Shown: piece by piece, positions 24,782 through 36,072 of the stretch
Layout of the letters: each line of letters opens with the position of its first letter
Numbering within the stretch: the stretch's first letter is position 1
DNA from: Welwitschia mirabilis
Taxonomy: Eukaryota; Gnetophyta; Gnetopsida; Welwitschiales
DNA length: 64,000 nucleotides
Direction: 5' to 3'
Assembly (NCBI GenBank): GCA_051453625.1
Contig: JBOZIK010000001.1
Location: 8,605,965 to 8,669,964 of the forward strand
Position numbers and translations under genes: made by a program
The notes under the pieces: model-generated
Seen by the model: the letters and a program-made list of their open reading frames with translations, nothing else
What the model was told of the DNA's origin: nothing
The model's database searches: none

Positions 24782-26313
24782 TTCGAAATTAGATTTGATT
24801 TTACTCTTAAGCTATAAGCATTATCTTCATTTTATTTACATTAACATAAGATGTAGCTTGAGGAGACTCTCTAAGAAAGCTACCTATCTTATTTGCGAGT
24901 GTGATGTATATGAAATCTCCCACTAGAAGAATTGTTTATATTCTAATTATAGGAATGTAGGGAAAAAAGTATTGAAGCTACCAAGGTTAGTGATTGTTCT
25001 TGCAAATTTTGGTTCTAAATTAAGCTTATGGATGAAGTGTCTTCCTAAAGGATTGGTGGTTGTGCCTCATCAATCCTTTGAATTCAAATGAAAAGATTAC
25101 TATCCCATGGTTTTTAAGTTTTCTTCATTTCTAAATGACTCTTACAAGATCAGTACAATAGATAGTCTAGTATTGTAAAGCATTGAATTTGAAGGTTTTT
25201 TAATAGGTCATTATAGTATTATGATTTTACTTGTTATGTTAGCTTGTTAATTATCTTTTCATACCATATTTCCTTCTCAAACATGTGTTTAGTGTGTCAT
25301 TTATGATATTACACTATTGTGAAACACCCACTTCTTGTCCCTTCCTTTCTTTGACCAAAATGTTTTTAGGGTTAAATACATGTTTATCAAACCTGTATTC
25401 TTTATAAGTTGAGCTGCTTACCCTTTCTTTTGATAATTAAATTCTATTCTTTGTTAGTTTTCCTTGTATATTCTTCTAATAGTGAAATTCACTCTCATTC
25501 TTTATCTATGCTTTTCACATAGATGTGTATTGGATTTAATAAAGCTCAATGGGTAAGTTACAGAATATTAATCTAATCTTAAGTCATTTCCTTTTGTAAT
25601 CCCCAAATATACTGAAATTCAATACATTAATATATTCTTGTTTGTTTAGGCACCTTCAATAATACTTTCATATGGATTCTACTAATTACATGATGTCTAT
25701 TTGCAACACTAAAGTACTAAGGAAATTATCCTCACCTAGAAAAAATGGCAATGTGTTTTACATGTCACTTGATGATTAGCTCATGATAAAAACAATGCAC
25801 AAGGTTGAAGTGAAAGTAGGTCCTTAATAAAGACTTGGATCCCTTTGATACTAAAACTTAACCAATGGATAGTCAATAATAAGGATAATTATTTGCAGTA
25901 TTTTGGTTCTTATCAGTACTTAAATTACATTTTATGACAAATTTGTAAATGTGGAGTAACTTTTGAGATTTTTGTAGGTTTTCCTTTATAATACTACCAA
26001 ATTATTTTGGGCATGTAAGAACCTATCAAAAAAACCCAATTACAAGGTTCTATGGTTTTCATGCTGTTAAACATGTAAGAGGTCAAAAGGTAAAAAAATA
26101 ATTTCTAAAACTCTAAAATTATGATCATAGATCTTCTTAATAAGCATATTGTATTTAACTATTTGTATTATTTATTTAGCCAAGTTCTTCATGTTCTAAA
26201 ATAGGTCTAAATCTTATTGAGATCTATTAAATTGAAGAGTCCACCACTAATTTGGTACTAAAAATCAAGAGGTTAGGTTTATGATTATGCACAATATGTT
26301 CTATTCAGATATG
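24782..26313. other. CACTA interior, nothing recognised
   Basis: No domain was recognised on either strand. The last 99 bases (26,215-26,313) recur after the next gap. Confidence 0.45.
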
Positions 26314-26413
26314 NNNNNNNNNNNNNNNNNNNNNNNNNNNNNNNNNNNNNNNNNNNNNNNNNNNNNNNNNNNNNNNNNNNNNNNNNNNNNNNNNNNNNNN
26401 NNNNNNNNNNNNN
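26314..26413. other. 100-N gap between duplicated contig ends
   Basis: The 99 bases at 26,215-26,313 recur at 26,414-26,512 with about two differences, marking an unmerged contig overlap. Confidence 0.95.
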
Positions 26414-26512
26414 TATTGAGATCTATTAAATTGAAGAGTTCACCACTAATTTGGTACTAAAAATCAATAGGTTAGGTTTATGATTATGCACAATATGTTC
26501 TATTCAGATATG

Positions 26513-28287
26513 TGCATCTAACTTGAAAGGGTTATCACAAGGTCGAACAGCTAATAAGGGTGAAATTTAAGAAACTACTACACTAAAGGAAAACAGTAAT
26601 CTTCTAGGCAAGATCAATCTAGATGGGGTGATGAATGAAATAAAAGCAAAAGAAATAGAACACATTGAGGGGTTTTAAGTTTTAGTACCATTCTATATCT
26701 AATCATATATTTAGATGAAATATTTCTACTTAGACATTCACATTTAATTCTCTTATATTACCTTCCTTTTTTAAATGGAAATAGACCTCAAGCAATTTTA
26801 TTAGATATTTCAAATATAGTTAGAAGGAATTCTTTTAAGAAAACTAGCTCATCCATAAAATGAATGTCTGCTTGATTAAATAAGAGAATTGTAGATGCTT
26901 AACTATCTTTCAAGATAGATGTTGGGCTAGTATTGTGAGTAGTAGAAACATGCCTTCTGACTATGTAGAGATGATTAATAGAACTAGTATTTATATAGAA
27001 GAATCTACTTCATTTAACACATGGAGTATACCTTGTACCTCAAGAATTGCTTAAAAAGACTAGATCCTGAAGCCTGATAATTTCAAGAATAAGCTTACCT
27101 AAGAAATGGATTATTTTCAAAGAGATTTAGCATCTCCATCTATGAATTCAATGGGTATCATCTAAAGTTAGAATTTTTTAGATTAAAAAAATAATAACCA
27201 TGAGTAAATCTCTACCTCATGAGTATGGGAAAAAGGAGGCATATAAAAAGCTGTTAGCATTTATTATGAAAATATTAATCAATTATTTAGAAAAGCTTCT
27301 TAACATTGAAGATGTTGCAGTGTCTAATATTTAAAAAATATTAAATATCATATATTACCAAATTAATTATAACATTGCACTGTCATATGCTAATAACCTC
27401 TTCTTTATGCCTGTAATTAGCAAAATCTTTCAGGGTTTTAATATATTACTGTGTAATTAGTAGAATATTATTATATTATAAAAAGCCTTTTTTATTTTTT
27501 ATTTTTTCTAGTGAAATTATTACAAAGAAAAAATAGAAGATGCAAGACCATCACAACAAGTAAAACACAGACTTAAAAATAACTTTTTTCTAATAAAAAA
27601 CATGCCAAATATCTCCATGATCATGCCAAATACATCTTACTTAAAAAAAAAGTTTATTAAAAGGATACTCTTTCATCACAATATAAATGAGGTAAAAAGT
27701 TGTACTATAATTATTAATATACAAACATGAATTAGTTTTATTAAATTTATACTTTTTCTAAAGAAGACATATTTTAGGTAGGGAGAAATCCATTGCTATA
27801 GAGCTCAAATGAATTTCAATAATCCATATTTACTTTCAATGTTTTCTTGTAGCCTTTGATCAAGACATTATGCAAAGTGGAATTTACACAACTAAAGCTT
27901 TCTACATTGCTTAAAACAATGATAAAAGTATTGCTTAAAATAATGTAATAAGCTCATCATCATAGATCTTACTCTTTCCATTTGTAAAATATCTTCTGCA
28001 ATATGTTTCAAAAGACCATCATGAGAAGGTATCTTTAAACCCATCCTAGACATCTATATGATAGAAATGTTTCACATACAATTAACTAATAAGTCACACT
28101 TAGACTAATAAGATAAAATTTTTACACATCCTCTGTAACACACCATTTCTACCAAAGTGTGTAAGAAAATTTTGAAGTTGCACATATTAAAAATACAAAC
28201 TGGTCAAACATAGAAGAAGCTAAGGAAATAAGTATGTATATCATACATTCTTGTTTATGCATTAATTTTATTTTTTTTCCCTAAAGG
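26513..28287. other. CACTA interior, nothing recognised
   Basis: The sequence is AT-rich with only short ORFs. The 42 bases before the gap (28,246-28,287) recur after it. Confidence 0.45.
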
Positions 28288-28888
28288 NNNNNNNNNNNNN
28301 NNNNNNNNNNNNNNNNNNNNNNNNNNNNNNNNNNNNNNNNNNNNNNNNNNNNNNNNNNNNNNNNNNNNNNNNNNNNNNNNNNNNNNNNNNNNNNNNNNNN
28401 NNNNNNNNNNNNNNNNNNNNNNNNNNNNNNNNNNNNNNNNNNNNNNNNNNNNNNNNNNNNNNNNNNNNNNNNNNNNNNNNNNNNNNNNNNNNNNNNNNNN
28501 NNNNNNNNNNNNNNNNNNNNNNNNNNNNNNNNNNNNNNNNNNNNNNNNNNNNNNNNNNNNNNNNNNNNNNNNNNNNNNNNNNNNNNNNNNNNNNNNNNNN
28601 NNNNNNNNNNNNNNNNNNNNNNNNNNNNNNNNNNNNNNNNNNNNNNNNNNNNNNNNNNNNNNNNNNNNNNNNNNNNNNNNNNNNNNNNNNNNNNNNNNNN
28701 NNNNNNNNNNNNNNNNNNNNNNNNNNNNNNNNNNNNNNNNNNNNNNNNNNNNNNNNNNNNNNNNNNNNNNNNNNNNNNNNNNNNNNNNNNNNNNNNNNNN
28801 NNNNNNNNNNNNNNNNNNNNNNNNNNNNNNNNNNNNNNNNNNNNNNNNNNNNNNNNNNNNNNNNNNNNNNNNNNNNNNNNNNNNNNNN
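28288..28888. other. Assembly gap (601 N) with overlapping flanks
   Basis: About 41 bases starting CATTCTTGTTTATGC occur on both sides (28,246 and 28,889) and differ only in a T-run length. The contigs probably overlap, so the 601-base estimate may be wrong. Confidence 0.95.
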
Positions 28889-28919
28889 CATTCTTGTTTA
28901 TGCATTAATTTTATTTTTT

Positions 28920-29268
28920 TCCCTAAAGGGCTTTTTCCTCAAAAGGGATTTTGAGGCATTTTAAACATGAATGCCTCAAAAGGGCTTTTGAGGCATTTTA
29001 TTAGATAAGCATCTCAAAAGATGTTTTAAGGAGTTTTATCAAATAAGCACATAAAATAATTTTTAAGGCGTTGATTGGAAAAGCACCTTAAAAAGATTTT
29101 AAAGATATTTTTATTAAAATTCCTTAAAAATACCTTAAAAGACTAGGCTTTTAAGGCAAGGCTTTTTAAGAAGTTTTGTGAAGAAATGCCTTAAAAACTT
29201 TTAAGGAATTTTTAAAGGCATTGCAAGGCATATTAAAAATTCCTTAAAAGCCTATATTTCTTGTAGTG
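28920..29268 (-). repeat. CACTA subterminal repeats and right terminus
   Basis: Units GGGCTTTTGAGGCATTTTA and AATGCCTTAAAA repeat with inverted arms and run into TATATTTCTTGTAGTG, the inverse of CACTACAAGAAATATA, ending at 29,268. This is the best-preserved CACTA end in the window. Confidence 0.75.
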
Positions 29269-29950
29269 GTTATAATTTGTTTGGTGTAGCTCAAGGTAGA
29301 TCCTTCGTCTTCTTATATTAGGTGAAAGCTTTATCATGTAATGTTAAGTAAGATGGTTAAGATTCCTCATCTTGTAGTATTAGGTAAAGTGTTCATCCTA
29401 TAATATTAGGTGGAGGTTGTCATGATGAGTTCAACATGTATCCTTTAGAGATAGATTCCTCTACCAACTAGTGCTATCATCACATATCTCTAATGCCACC
29501 TCCACATGAAATTACCACATGTCTTCCAATGCAACTATCACATATCTTCTAGTGCCACTACTACATGCCATCATTCAGCTTTAGTTTATTTCACATTCTT
29601 TAAATTACTACTAAATTCCTGAAATTATCATGAAAAAATGCATAATATTAAGTATGGCATAGAAAATAGCTGAAAACATATTTTTATGATTAAACCAATT
29701 AATTTAATATCTTTACTATGATAAATTAATCAAATATAATTGGTCTAAATGTTAATTTTTACATGATGACACAGCTTCTAATTTTACTTATGCTAGACTC
29801 TTAGCAAAAACTTGATAAAGAAATGATTAACATGGATAACTTATTTAAGAAAAAATAATAAAGTATGAAAAATGATAGTCTTTTAAAAATTTTAACTAAT
29901 TATTAAAAATAAGCATCAAAATCAAAAAAATTCTGTGAAAAATGGATGTC
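29269..29950 (-). repeat. Right part of the split family B LTR
   Basis: This aligns by hand with 48,860-49,632 and 57,830-58,390 of the family B LTRs. Landmarks are TTGTCATGATGAGTTCAACA at 29,417 and the end AATCAAAAAAATTCT...GATGTCATA. It begins directly at the CACTA terminus, at the LTR position where the left part stops at 10,646. The pyrimidine-rich CCCCCT after it corresponds to a minus-strand polypurine tract, supporting the LTR boundary near 29,950. Confidence 0.6.
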
Positions 29951-31715
29951 ATACCCCCTAATCAAAAACTAAACTTTATCCTCAAAGTTTAAAAGATGAA
30001 AAAAACTTAATATAACTTTTAAGAATATATTATCTTATTTTTAAAATGAATTCTCCATGAAGAGTTATTTTATTGGAAAAGAAAAGTAGGAAAAGTTATG
30101 TAACTAAGCTATAAAGAAAAGAAAGAAAAAGGAAAATGATAAAGGATGCATGAAGTAAAAGGAAATTATATGAGAAATTGCTAAATAATGAGGTTTCATA
30201 CATAATTATTATAGATGAAAGCAATATAAAGAAATAAAGGATGAAAAGTTAAGAGGAAGAATAATACAAATGAAGAAAAAGATGAAAATTAAGATGATAA
30301 AGAAAGTGTTAAAATGAAATAGAAAATGGATGAAAACAAAGTCATAGTCTATTTCTATGAATGATAATAGCTTGTTAATGACCTAAGATAATTCTAAATT
30401 AGAATAAATTTTATATAAAGAAGCATGAGATGAACAAAGGGAAATGTATGGCAGTGCTAGTGGGTATTAGCAGTGGCACTGGTTTTCTATGATAAATGAT
30501 CATGAGTTTGGAATGGTGAACCAATGATGATAAAATCATTATATAAGTGAAATGGATGAATGATAAAATGATAGAAAGGCTCAAAATGAATAAAAATTTA
30601 GTAAAATTAAAGCCCTTTTATCCTGATAATATTTTAGACTTACTTAGTCCTAGTGTGACTTATAAAAGGAAAGATTTTATTATAACAAATATAAATGTAC
30701 CTTTAGGTATGATCTCTTATAAAGATAAAAGGGTAATGCATGCAGTGTGAAAGGGTGAAATGAATTAAAATAAAAATGCCACTAATTATTCTACCATGCA
30801 TGTTATGAATAAATAAGACTATAAAACTAAAGTAATGGCTAGAAAAAGTTTATCTACTTATGGATTTAAGTTAAGATATGGCAAAACATTGATAAAGTAA
30901 ATTCATGCTAGTTGAGAGCAGTAAAGGATTTTAAGTACCAAATGTTAAAACAAATAATACATAATAAGTTTCTAATCCCATCTTAATTTCTTTCCAATTT
31001 TTACCCTTCTACAATCATAAGTGGTATCTTTTAAGCCTTTGACCATAATAAGCATTTATTTTTATGACACCTTATTCTAATAGAGTTGAACATGTTACGC
31101 ATGATGAAGTTAGTGTTGTACTACTAGTAAGCATTGATAGCTATGATGTAGTTCAACATACTACAAATGAATCATTAGAGCTATATTAATAGCGAGGATC
31201 CATAATCATGATGTTATTAAATAAACCCAATAAAACTAATCAAAAATAAAATTTTACTTTTTGGAGAAGAAATGTTATTTTTCTTTTGATTCTACTCTGA
31301 TATTCATTTTTTTAATGTATATAGGAGGGGTAATTAGCTTATTAGCCTACTTAAGAAATATCTTATCCCCATAAATGCATTTGAAAAAGACACATCATGA
31401 AAGTATAAAGATCATCTTTTCTTTCCTTAATTTCAAATTATAGACATCAAATGAATGTAAGCCTTACCAAAAGAACTTAAAGATAAAGATGAATTATTCT
31501 TGAAAATAAAGGATTCATCCAATTTTAGATCACCTAATGAATGAAAAAGATATTTTATTCTTATTTATTTAAAAATGCCACTACCTAAGATTAGTAAGTC
31601 TCATAAACTCATAATATCATGGTGATCTATAAGCCTTATAAAATATTGCAATGCTGGAAGAGGTTTTTAATAAATTTTAAGGCACTGATGACTTATTTTA
31701 TATTAAGGGTGGTAT
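29951..31715 (-). mobile_element. Family B non-coding 3' region ('segment c')
   Basis: Three copies of this stretch occur: here, at 35,095-36,072 continued at 47,275-48,065, and at 49,840-50,985. It lies between the LTR and the coding part, so it is probably a long 3' untranslated region. The copy here is continuous and contains the empty version of the site where the family A element inserted (30,932-30,951, reading TAAGTACCAAATGTTAAAAC). A 67-codon reading at 30,547-30,750 has no motif and I do not call it a gene. Confidence 0.6.
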
Positions 31716-31764
31716 TTAAAGTTTTCTAAACAAAAATGCTTAAGGTAATAATTATATAGGTGGT

Positions 31765-32070
31765 AATGCTTCAATGGTTTTAGGTAAGAGAGACCATTAA
31801 GAAAAAGTTTTTAGAATGTTTTTAAGTTTTTTCAATGTAAATCTAATCTAAACAGAAAATATAATCTAAAAGAAAAATATAATCTAGAATTATGCAATGA
31901 AGATAAAAATTTCAAGCAAAATAATTTTCTAATATGAGGCATGTATGAAGGTTCAAGATAATAATGAACACAAAATGTGGATGATGCATTGATGTTATGC
32001 AAAGCATTTTGAACTGGAAGAGAATTCATGTAGATTATTATGCTTGAGCCCATAAAATTAGGAGGAACAT
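31765..32070 (-). CDS. Small conserved ORF of family B non-autonomous copies
   Basis: A 73-codon reading at 31,832-32,053 has a partner at 58,510-58,755. The two proteins align without gaps over about 65 residues, sharing VQN.LHN, the stretch (P/S)SYM..IRK.FCLKFL and, near the C-terminus, a run of F-R-L-D-L. The frame is also shared upstream of the annotated Met (PPNFM), so the true start is uncertain. It sits between the gag region and segment c, where autonomous family B copies carry pol. No function can be assigned. Retention of frame in two copies may reflect coding or only common descent. Confidence 0.35.
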
Positions 32071-32197
32071 CAACACAAGTAGTAAAAATTATGTTTTTAA
32101 AATAAAAAATAGTATGTTCTTTAGCTTATTTATGCTTCTTTAACAGGTCATGTAAGATATCATTTTTTAGATGAAGATAAAATTGAGTTAAAGACCA

Positions 32198-32479
32198 TTA
32201 GAGAAGGTAAATGTTCATTAAGAAAATTATCAAAATATGATTCCATAAAGAAGTTTTATCTTCTTCATTGCAGTTTGGATTTTTCTTAGTAGATAAAGAT
32301 GAAAATGAAATGGTTAGATTAGCAGGTTTTTTAGGAAAACACTCTTCATAGGATTGATCACGTATGGGATCTTTGGTAATGTTCTGTTCATCATAAGATG
32401 GATCATGTATGGGCTCTTTGAATATGGTTGTAATTTGAAGAAGAATTTTCTTCAATGTTGTTCTTTTCATTAATGTCAC
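32198..32479 (-). CDS. Unrecognised 93-codon ORF near gag of the family B copy
   Basis: The reading is polar, with an imperfect internal repeat (IHDPSYDEQNITKDP / IRDQSYEECFPKKP). It corresponds in position to the linker between gag and protease in the pol-bearing family B element, where a comparable low-complexity acidic stretch is seen on the minus strand near 54,490-54,590. No domain was recognised. It may be a gag-pol linker remnant. Confidence 0.3.
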   Translation of the reverse strand: MTLMKRTTLKKILLQITTIFKEPIHDPSYDEQNITKDPIRDQSYEECFPKKPANLTISFSSLSTKKNPNCNEEDKTSLWNHILIIFLMNIYLL

Positions 32480-32719
32480 TTATTTATTCATTCTTTGTTG
32501 TATAACTCACTAAGATATAGCCTTTCTTAAATGGTTTATCATCTTTTAATGATTGATCATACTTTTATATGTTTATTTCTCTTATAAAGTATAGCCTTTA
32601 TGTAATTAGTCATTTACTCTCTAGTGTGTTTTTAAACTCAAGGTCCTTATGGGTTTCCTCATTTATTTCTTCCTCATTTCTAAATAATATGGCTTGCATA
32701 TCATCAATTTTGCTATCAT

Positions 32720-33310
32720 CAATCCTTTTAAGGTTTTCAATATTTTTAGGATTAGGTTCATGAAATGTAGAAAGGCTTTCCTCTTGTTGTTAATCAAGTT
32801 CGAGTTGATTGTCATCTTTATTATAGTTTAAGAAGTAAAGAATTTATTGGAGAATTTGATCATGAGTTTAGGTAGTTTGTTCAAGATTTCTTAAGAAGGA
32901 TGAATATCTCTTAAGGAGTTGTTCATGATTATAAATAATTTGTGTTTGGATTTTTAAGAAATTTTTTAATGATTCATCTAACTAAGTACATGAAGAAGGT
33001 TGGTCAACTTTGGGAGGTAAATAATAAGAATGAGATGATGATGGAGATTAATGAGGTGATAAGGGATCAAGATTATGAAGAACGGTGGTGGTATGAAATC
33101 AATTTTTTTTTGTTTGAAATAAGTATTTTGAAACTAAAAATTGAAAAGAGGCTGATTTATATGTAGATTGGGTTCTAAGCTTTAAAGATAATCTCTAAAG
33201 ATTTTCAGAGTATTGGAAGGATCTGAAGGTTTTAAATGGTATGGATTATTGTAATCACATTAAAGGTGGTCATCTAAATTTTCCATGGGTTGAATGTAAT
33301 CTCCTATAGT
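32720..33310 (-). pseudogene. Athila-like gag C-terminal region, copy 1 of a tandem pair
   Basis: Minus-strand reading gives LPPKVDQPSSCT (stop) LDESLKNFLKIQTQ, then HEQLLKRYSSFLRNLEQTT. This resembles the Athila gag C-terminus, with a proline-rich stretch, then (S)LEDxLKxFMxxQ, then a heptad-like (A)SIRNLExQ region. The frame has stops. The same segment recurs at 33,490-34,070, about 770 bp away, and in the pol-bearing family B copy at 54,780-55,060. Confidence 0.5.
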
Positions 33311-33344
33311 TTGCTTAAGTTAGACATGATTAGCAAAATTACAA

Positions 33345-33444
33345 NNNNNNNNNNNNNNNNNNNNNNNNNNNNNNNNNNNNNNNNNNNNNNNNNNNNNNNN
33401 NNNNNNNNNNNNNNNNNNNNNNNNNNNNNNNNNNNNNNNNNNNN
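33345..33444. other. 100-N gap within the gag duplication
   Basis: The gap lies between the two tandem gag copies. The immediate flanks do not overlap, but the tandem arrangement itself needs checking because a fixed-size gap sits inside it. Confidence 0.99.
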
Positions 33445-33489
33445 CATTAGTTTCTTCATCAATCTTAAAATATATAGTTTGGGTATTAT

Positions 33490-34070
33490 TAATTTTACTA
33501 GCATTAATCCTTTTAGGGTTTTAAAGACTCTTACATTTATGAAATGTAAAAAGGTCGTCATATTCTTATTGGTTTGGCTTAGGTTAGTTGTTAGATTAAC
33601 TAGGGTTTAAAGAAGAGAAAATTTATTATAGCATTTAAGTATGGATTTGGTTAGTTTATTCAAGATTACTTAAAGAGAAGGAATGTTTCTTAAGAAGTTA
33701 TTTCTAATCATATATAATTTGGTTTTGAATTTCTATTACTTTTCTTAATGATTCCTCCAACAAAGTACATGAAGAAGGTTGTTGTTGCTTAGATGAGTAA
33801 GGATTAAATGGTGATTAATATTGATAATGTTATAAAGAATAAGGTTTATGATGAATGGTGAAAAGCATATCAAATTCTTTTTGTTCAAAATAAGGGTTCT
33901 CAAACTCAATCTTACAAAGAGTTTGATATATATGCAGATGGGGTTCTAGGTTTTAAAATATTCTCCAAAGCTTTACCTAGTTTCGTAGTGTATTTGCATT
34001 AAAGTTAATACCTTAAAGTTTTCTTAGGTTAAATGTAATATTCTATAGATTTTTTAGGTTGAATGTAATG
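33490..34070 (-). pseudogene. Athila-like gag C-terminal region, copy 2 of a tandem pair
   Basis: This is homologous over most of its length to 32,720-33,310. Landmarks are CATTAATCCTTTTAGGGTTTT, the CAACAAAGTACATGAAGAAGG stretch, and the TTGAATGTAAT end. The divergence between copies is substantial, so the duplication, if real, is old. Confidence 0.5.
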
Positions 34071-35067
34071 TTATAATCTGCAAACATGTAGAAATCATGT
34101 CAGATCATCTTCTCTGTTATCTCTGTATAATGTATAGATGTTTTAGGTGATGTGCTTGTAGTGACAATGTCACACACACTGAAGTAGGTGAGCTATAAGG
34201 ATTTGCATAGTTTCCATATATAGATTTCAAATCATGTTCCCAATTCATGTCTATTTTTTCAAATCAATTTATAAAATTTACTATAGTATTACATTTTCAT
34301 AATTTTTTAGGTTTCAAAAGGGGCCTGATATTGGACAGAATTCAAAATATCCAAGATAAAACTAAAGAAAATTTTAGAGTTCTAAGCAAAAATACTAGTA
34401 GCATTAATTAGGTCTACTATAAATGTTATTCTTTAGAAGAAAAATTACTCAAAAAAAGGATGAAGTTAAGTTTGGAGATATGTAAAATATTTCATGTTGT
34501 GGGGTATACAAAATGGATAACAAAAAATAAAATGATAGGTAAATGAGCTAAATTAACAAGTATGGGATTTATAATTTGAATAGAAAAATTAAAATGCAAT
34601 AAAAATAGAAACTAATTATAGAAATTTAAGTCTTTTTTAAGTTTTATATTTTCATTTTTTAATTCTCTTTTAAGGCATAACTTGTAAAAAAATCATTAGA
34701 CTTACAATACAAAATATCTGATATGAAAATAATTTCTACAGTAAATGGAAAAACTAAATAAAAATCTAAACTAAACCAATTTAGATATTATCAAAAATGA
34801 ACTAGTGTCCATCACTAAAAAGACAATAAACTTAAATAAACACTTAAAAGAAAAAGAAAAGGATCAATTTAGGTATTATTAGAAAGGAACTAGTAGAAAA
34901 CCCTAAAAGAAATGAAAATGAAAAAAAAAAAAAATTACAAGTAAAACAATTTTTATATCTGCGGAAGTGACCAATACTAATCGTTATAAGTGCTAAAAAA
35001 GACCTAAAAATCTAAAATAAAACTTTTCAAGGAAGAAAAATCATGTAGCTTCTATTAAGCTATTATG
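34071..35067 (-). mobile_element. Family B 5' leader
   Basis: There is no ORF of note. It aligns with 56,280-57,010 of the pol-bearing family B element (shared TACAATACAAAATATCTGATAT near 34,704) and ends at the primer binding site. It contains a 13-bp palindrome, GTGACAATGTCAC, near 34,159-34,171. Confidence 0.55.
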
Positions 35068-35094
35068 CCATTATCCTTGTCAATAGTGTCAAAA
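35068..35094 (-). other. Primer binding site of the family B non-autonomous copy
   Basis: Minus strand: TTTTGACACTATTGACAAGG. This is a degraded match to the TTTTGGCGCCGTTGCCGGGG-like site seen next to Athila LTRs. The equivalent in the pol-bearing copy is at 57,011-57,037. No LTR follows on the right: segment c starts at once, so this copy's 5' LTR was lost. Confidence 0.5.
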
Positions 35095-36072
35095 TATGTT
35101 TGCAAATGAACTTTGTTCTTAAACTTTGGAAGATGGAAAAATTTAATACAACTTTTAACAACTTGTTATCACACTTTTAGAATGCATTCTTCTTGAAGAG
35201 TCATTTTATTAGAAAAAATGAGCATGCAAAATAATGCAACTACACTATAAAGCAAAGGGAGAAAAAGTAAAATGCTAAAAGATACAAGAAGTAGAAAGGA
35301 ATTCTATGCACAATTGCTAAGTAATAAGGTTCCACACATGATTACTATATATGGAAGTAGGATAAAGAAATAAAGGATGAAAAGTTAAGAGGTAGAAATG
35401 AAGAAAAAAGTAAAAATAAAGATGTTAAAGTAAGTCTTAAAATAATATTATAAAATTAATAAAAACTAAGTTACAGTCTCTTTCTATGAATGATAATGAC
35501 CTACCAATGATCTAAGATGATTATTAAGCATAATAAGAGGTTATGTAAAGAATCATAAGATGAACAAAGAGAAATAAATAATATGCCAGTGAGTATTAGC
35601 AATCACACTGGTTTTTTGTAATAGATGCTTATAAGTTTAGAATGACAAATCAGTGGTAACGCAGTGGTTACAAAAGCACAAATAGTGAAGTGATGAATTC
35701 ATAGAAAGGATAAAGATGAATAAAAATTTAGTAAAATTGAGTCCTTTGGGTTTTATTGATATTTTAAACTGACTCATTCCTATTGTGGCTCATGGAAGGA
35801 AAGATTTTATCACAAAAAATACGAATGTACCTTTAGGCATGCTTTCTCATAAAGATGGAAGGGTAAATGCATGTAGTGTAGAATGGTGAAATGAATGGAA
35901 ATAAAAATACAACTAATTATTCTATCATGCATAATATGAATAAATGAGACTAAAAAACTAAAGGAATGTACTTGAAAATGTTTATTTAATTATGAATCTA
36001 ATTTAAAATAAGGTAATGCATTAATAAAGCAAATACATGCTACTCAAGAGTTGTGAAATATCATAAGTACAA
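35095..36072 (-). mobile_element. Family B segment c, left part, interrupted by the family A insertion
   Basis: It aligns with 29,960-30,945. At 36,072 the alignment breaks at the start of the family A LTR and resumes at 47,275. Confidence 0.65.

Larger units (their letters stand above)
23037..29268 (+). mobile_element. CACTA (En/Spm-type) DNA transposon, degraded, no recognisable transposase
   Basis: The right end, read on the minus strand from 29,268, is CACTACAAGAAATATAGG, the canonical plant CACTA terminus. The left end at 23,037 is CACATCTAGAAATATAAG. Over 35 bases the two inverted ends agree at about 27. Both ends carry clusters of near-palindromic subterminal repeats built on AAGGCATTT...AAATGCCTTAAAAG, at 23,055-23,320 and 28,920-29,260, as in this superfamily where the transposase binds such repeats. 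The 3-bp flanks (TTT and GTT) do not form a clean target duplication. The interior holds two N gaps and no recognisable TNP2-like transposase, so the element is non-autonomous or eroded. An alternative is that 23,037 is internal to a larger element running from 10,647. Confidence 0.6.
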
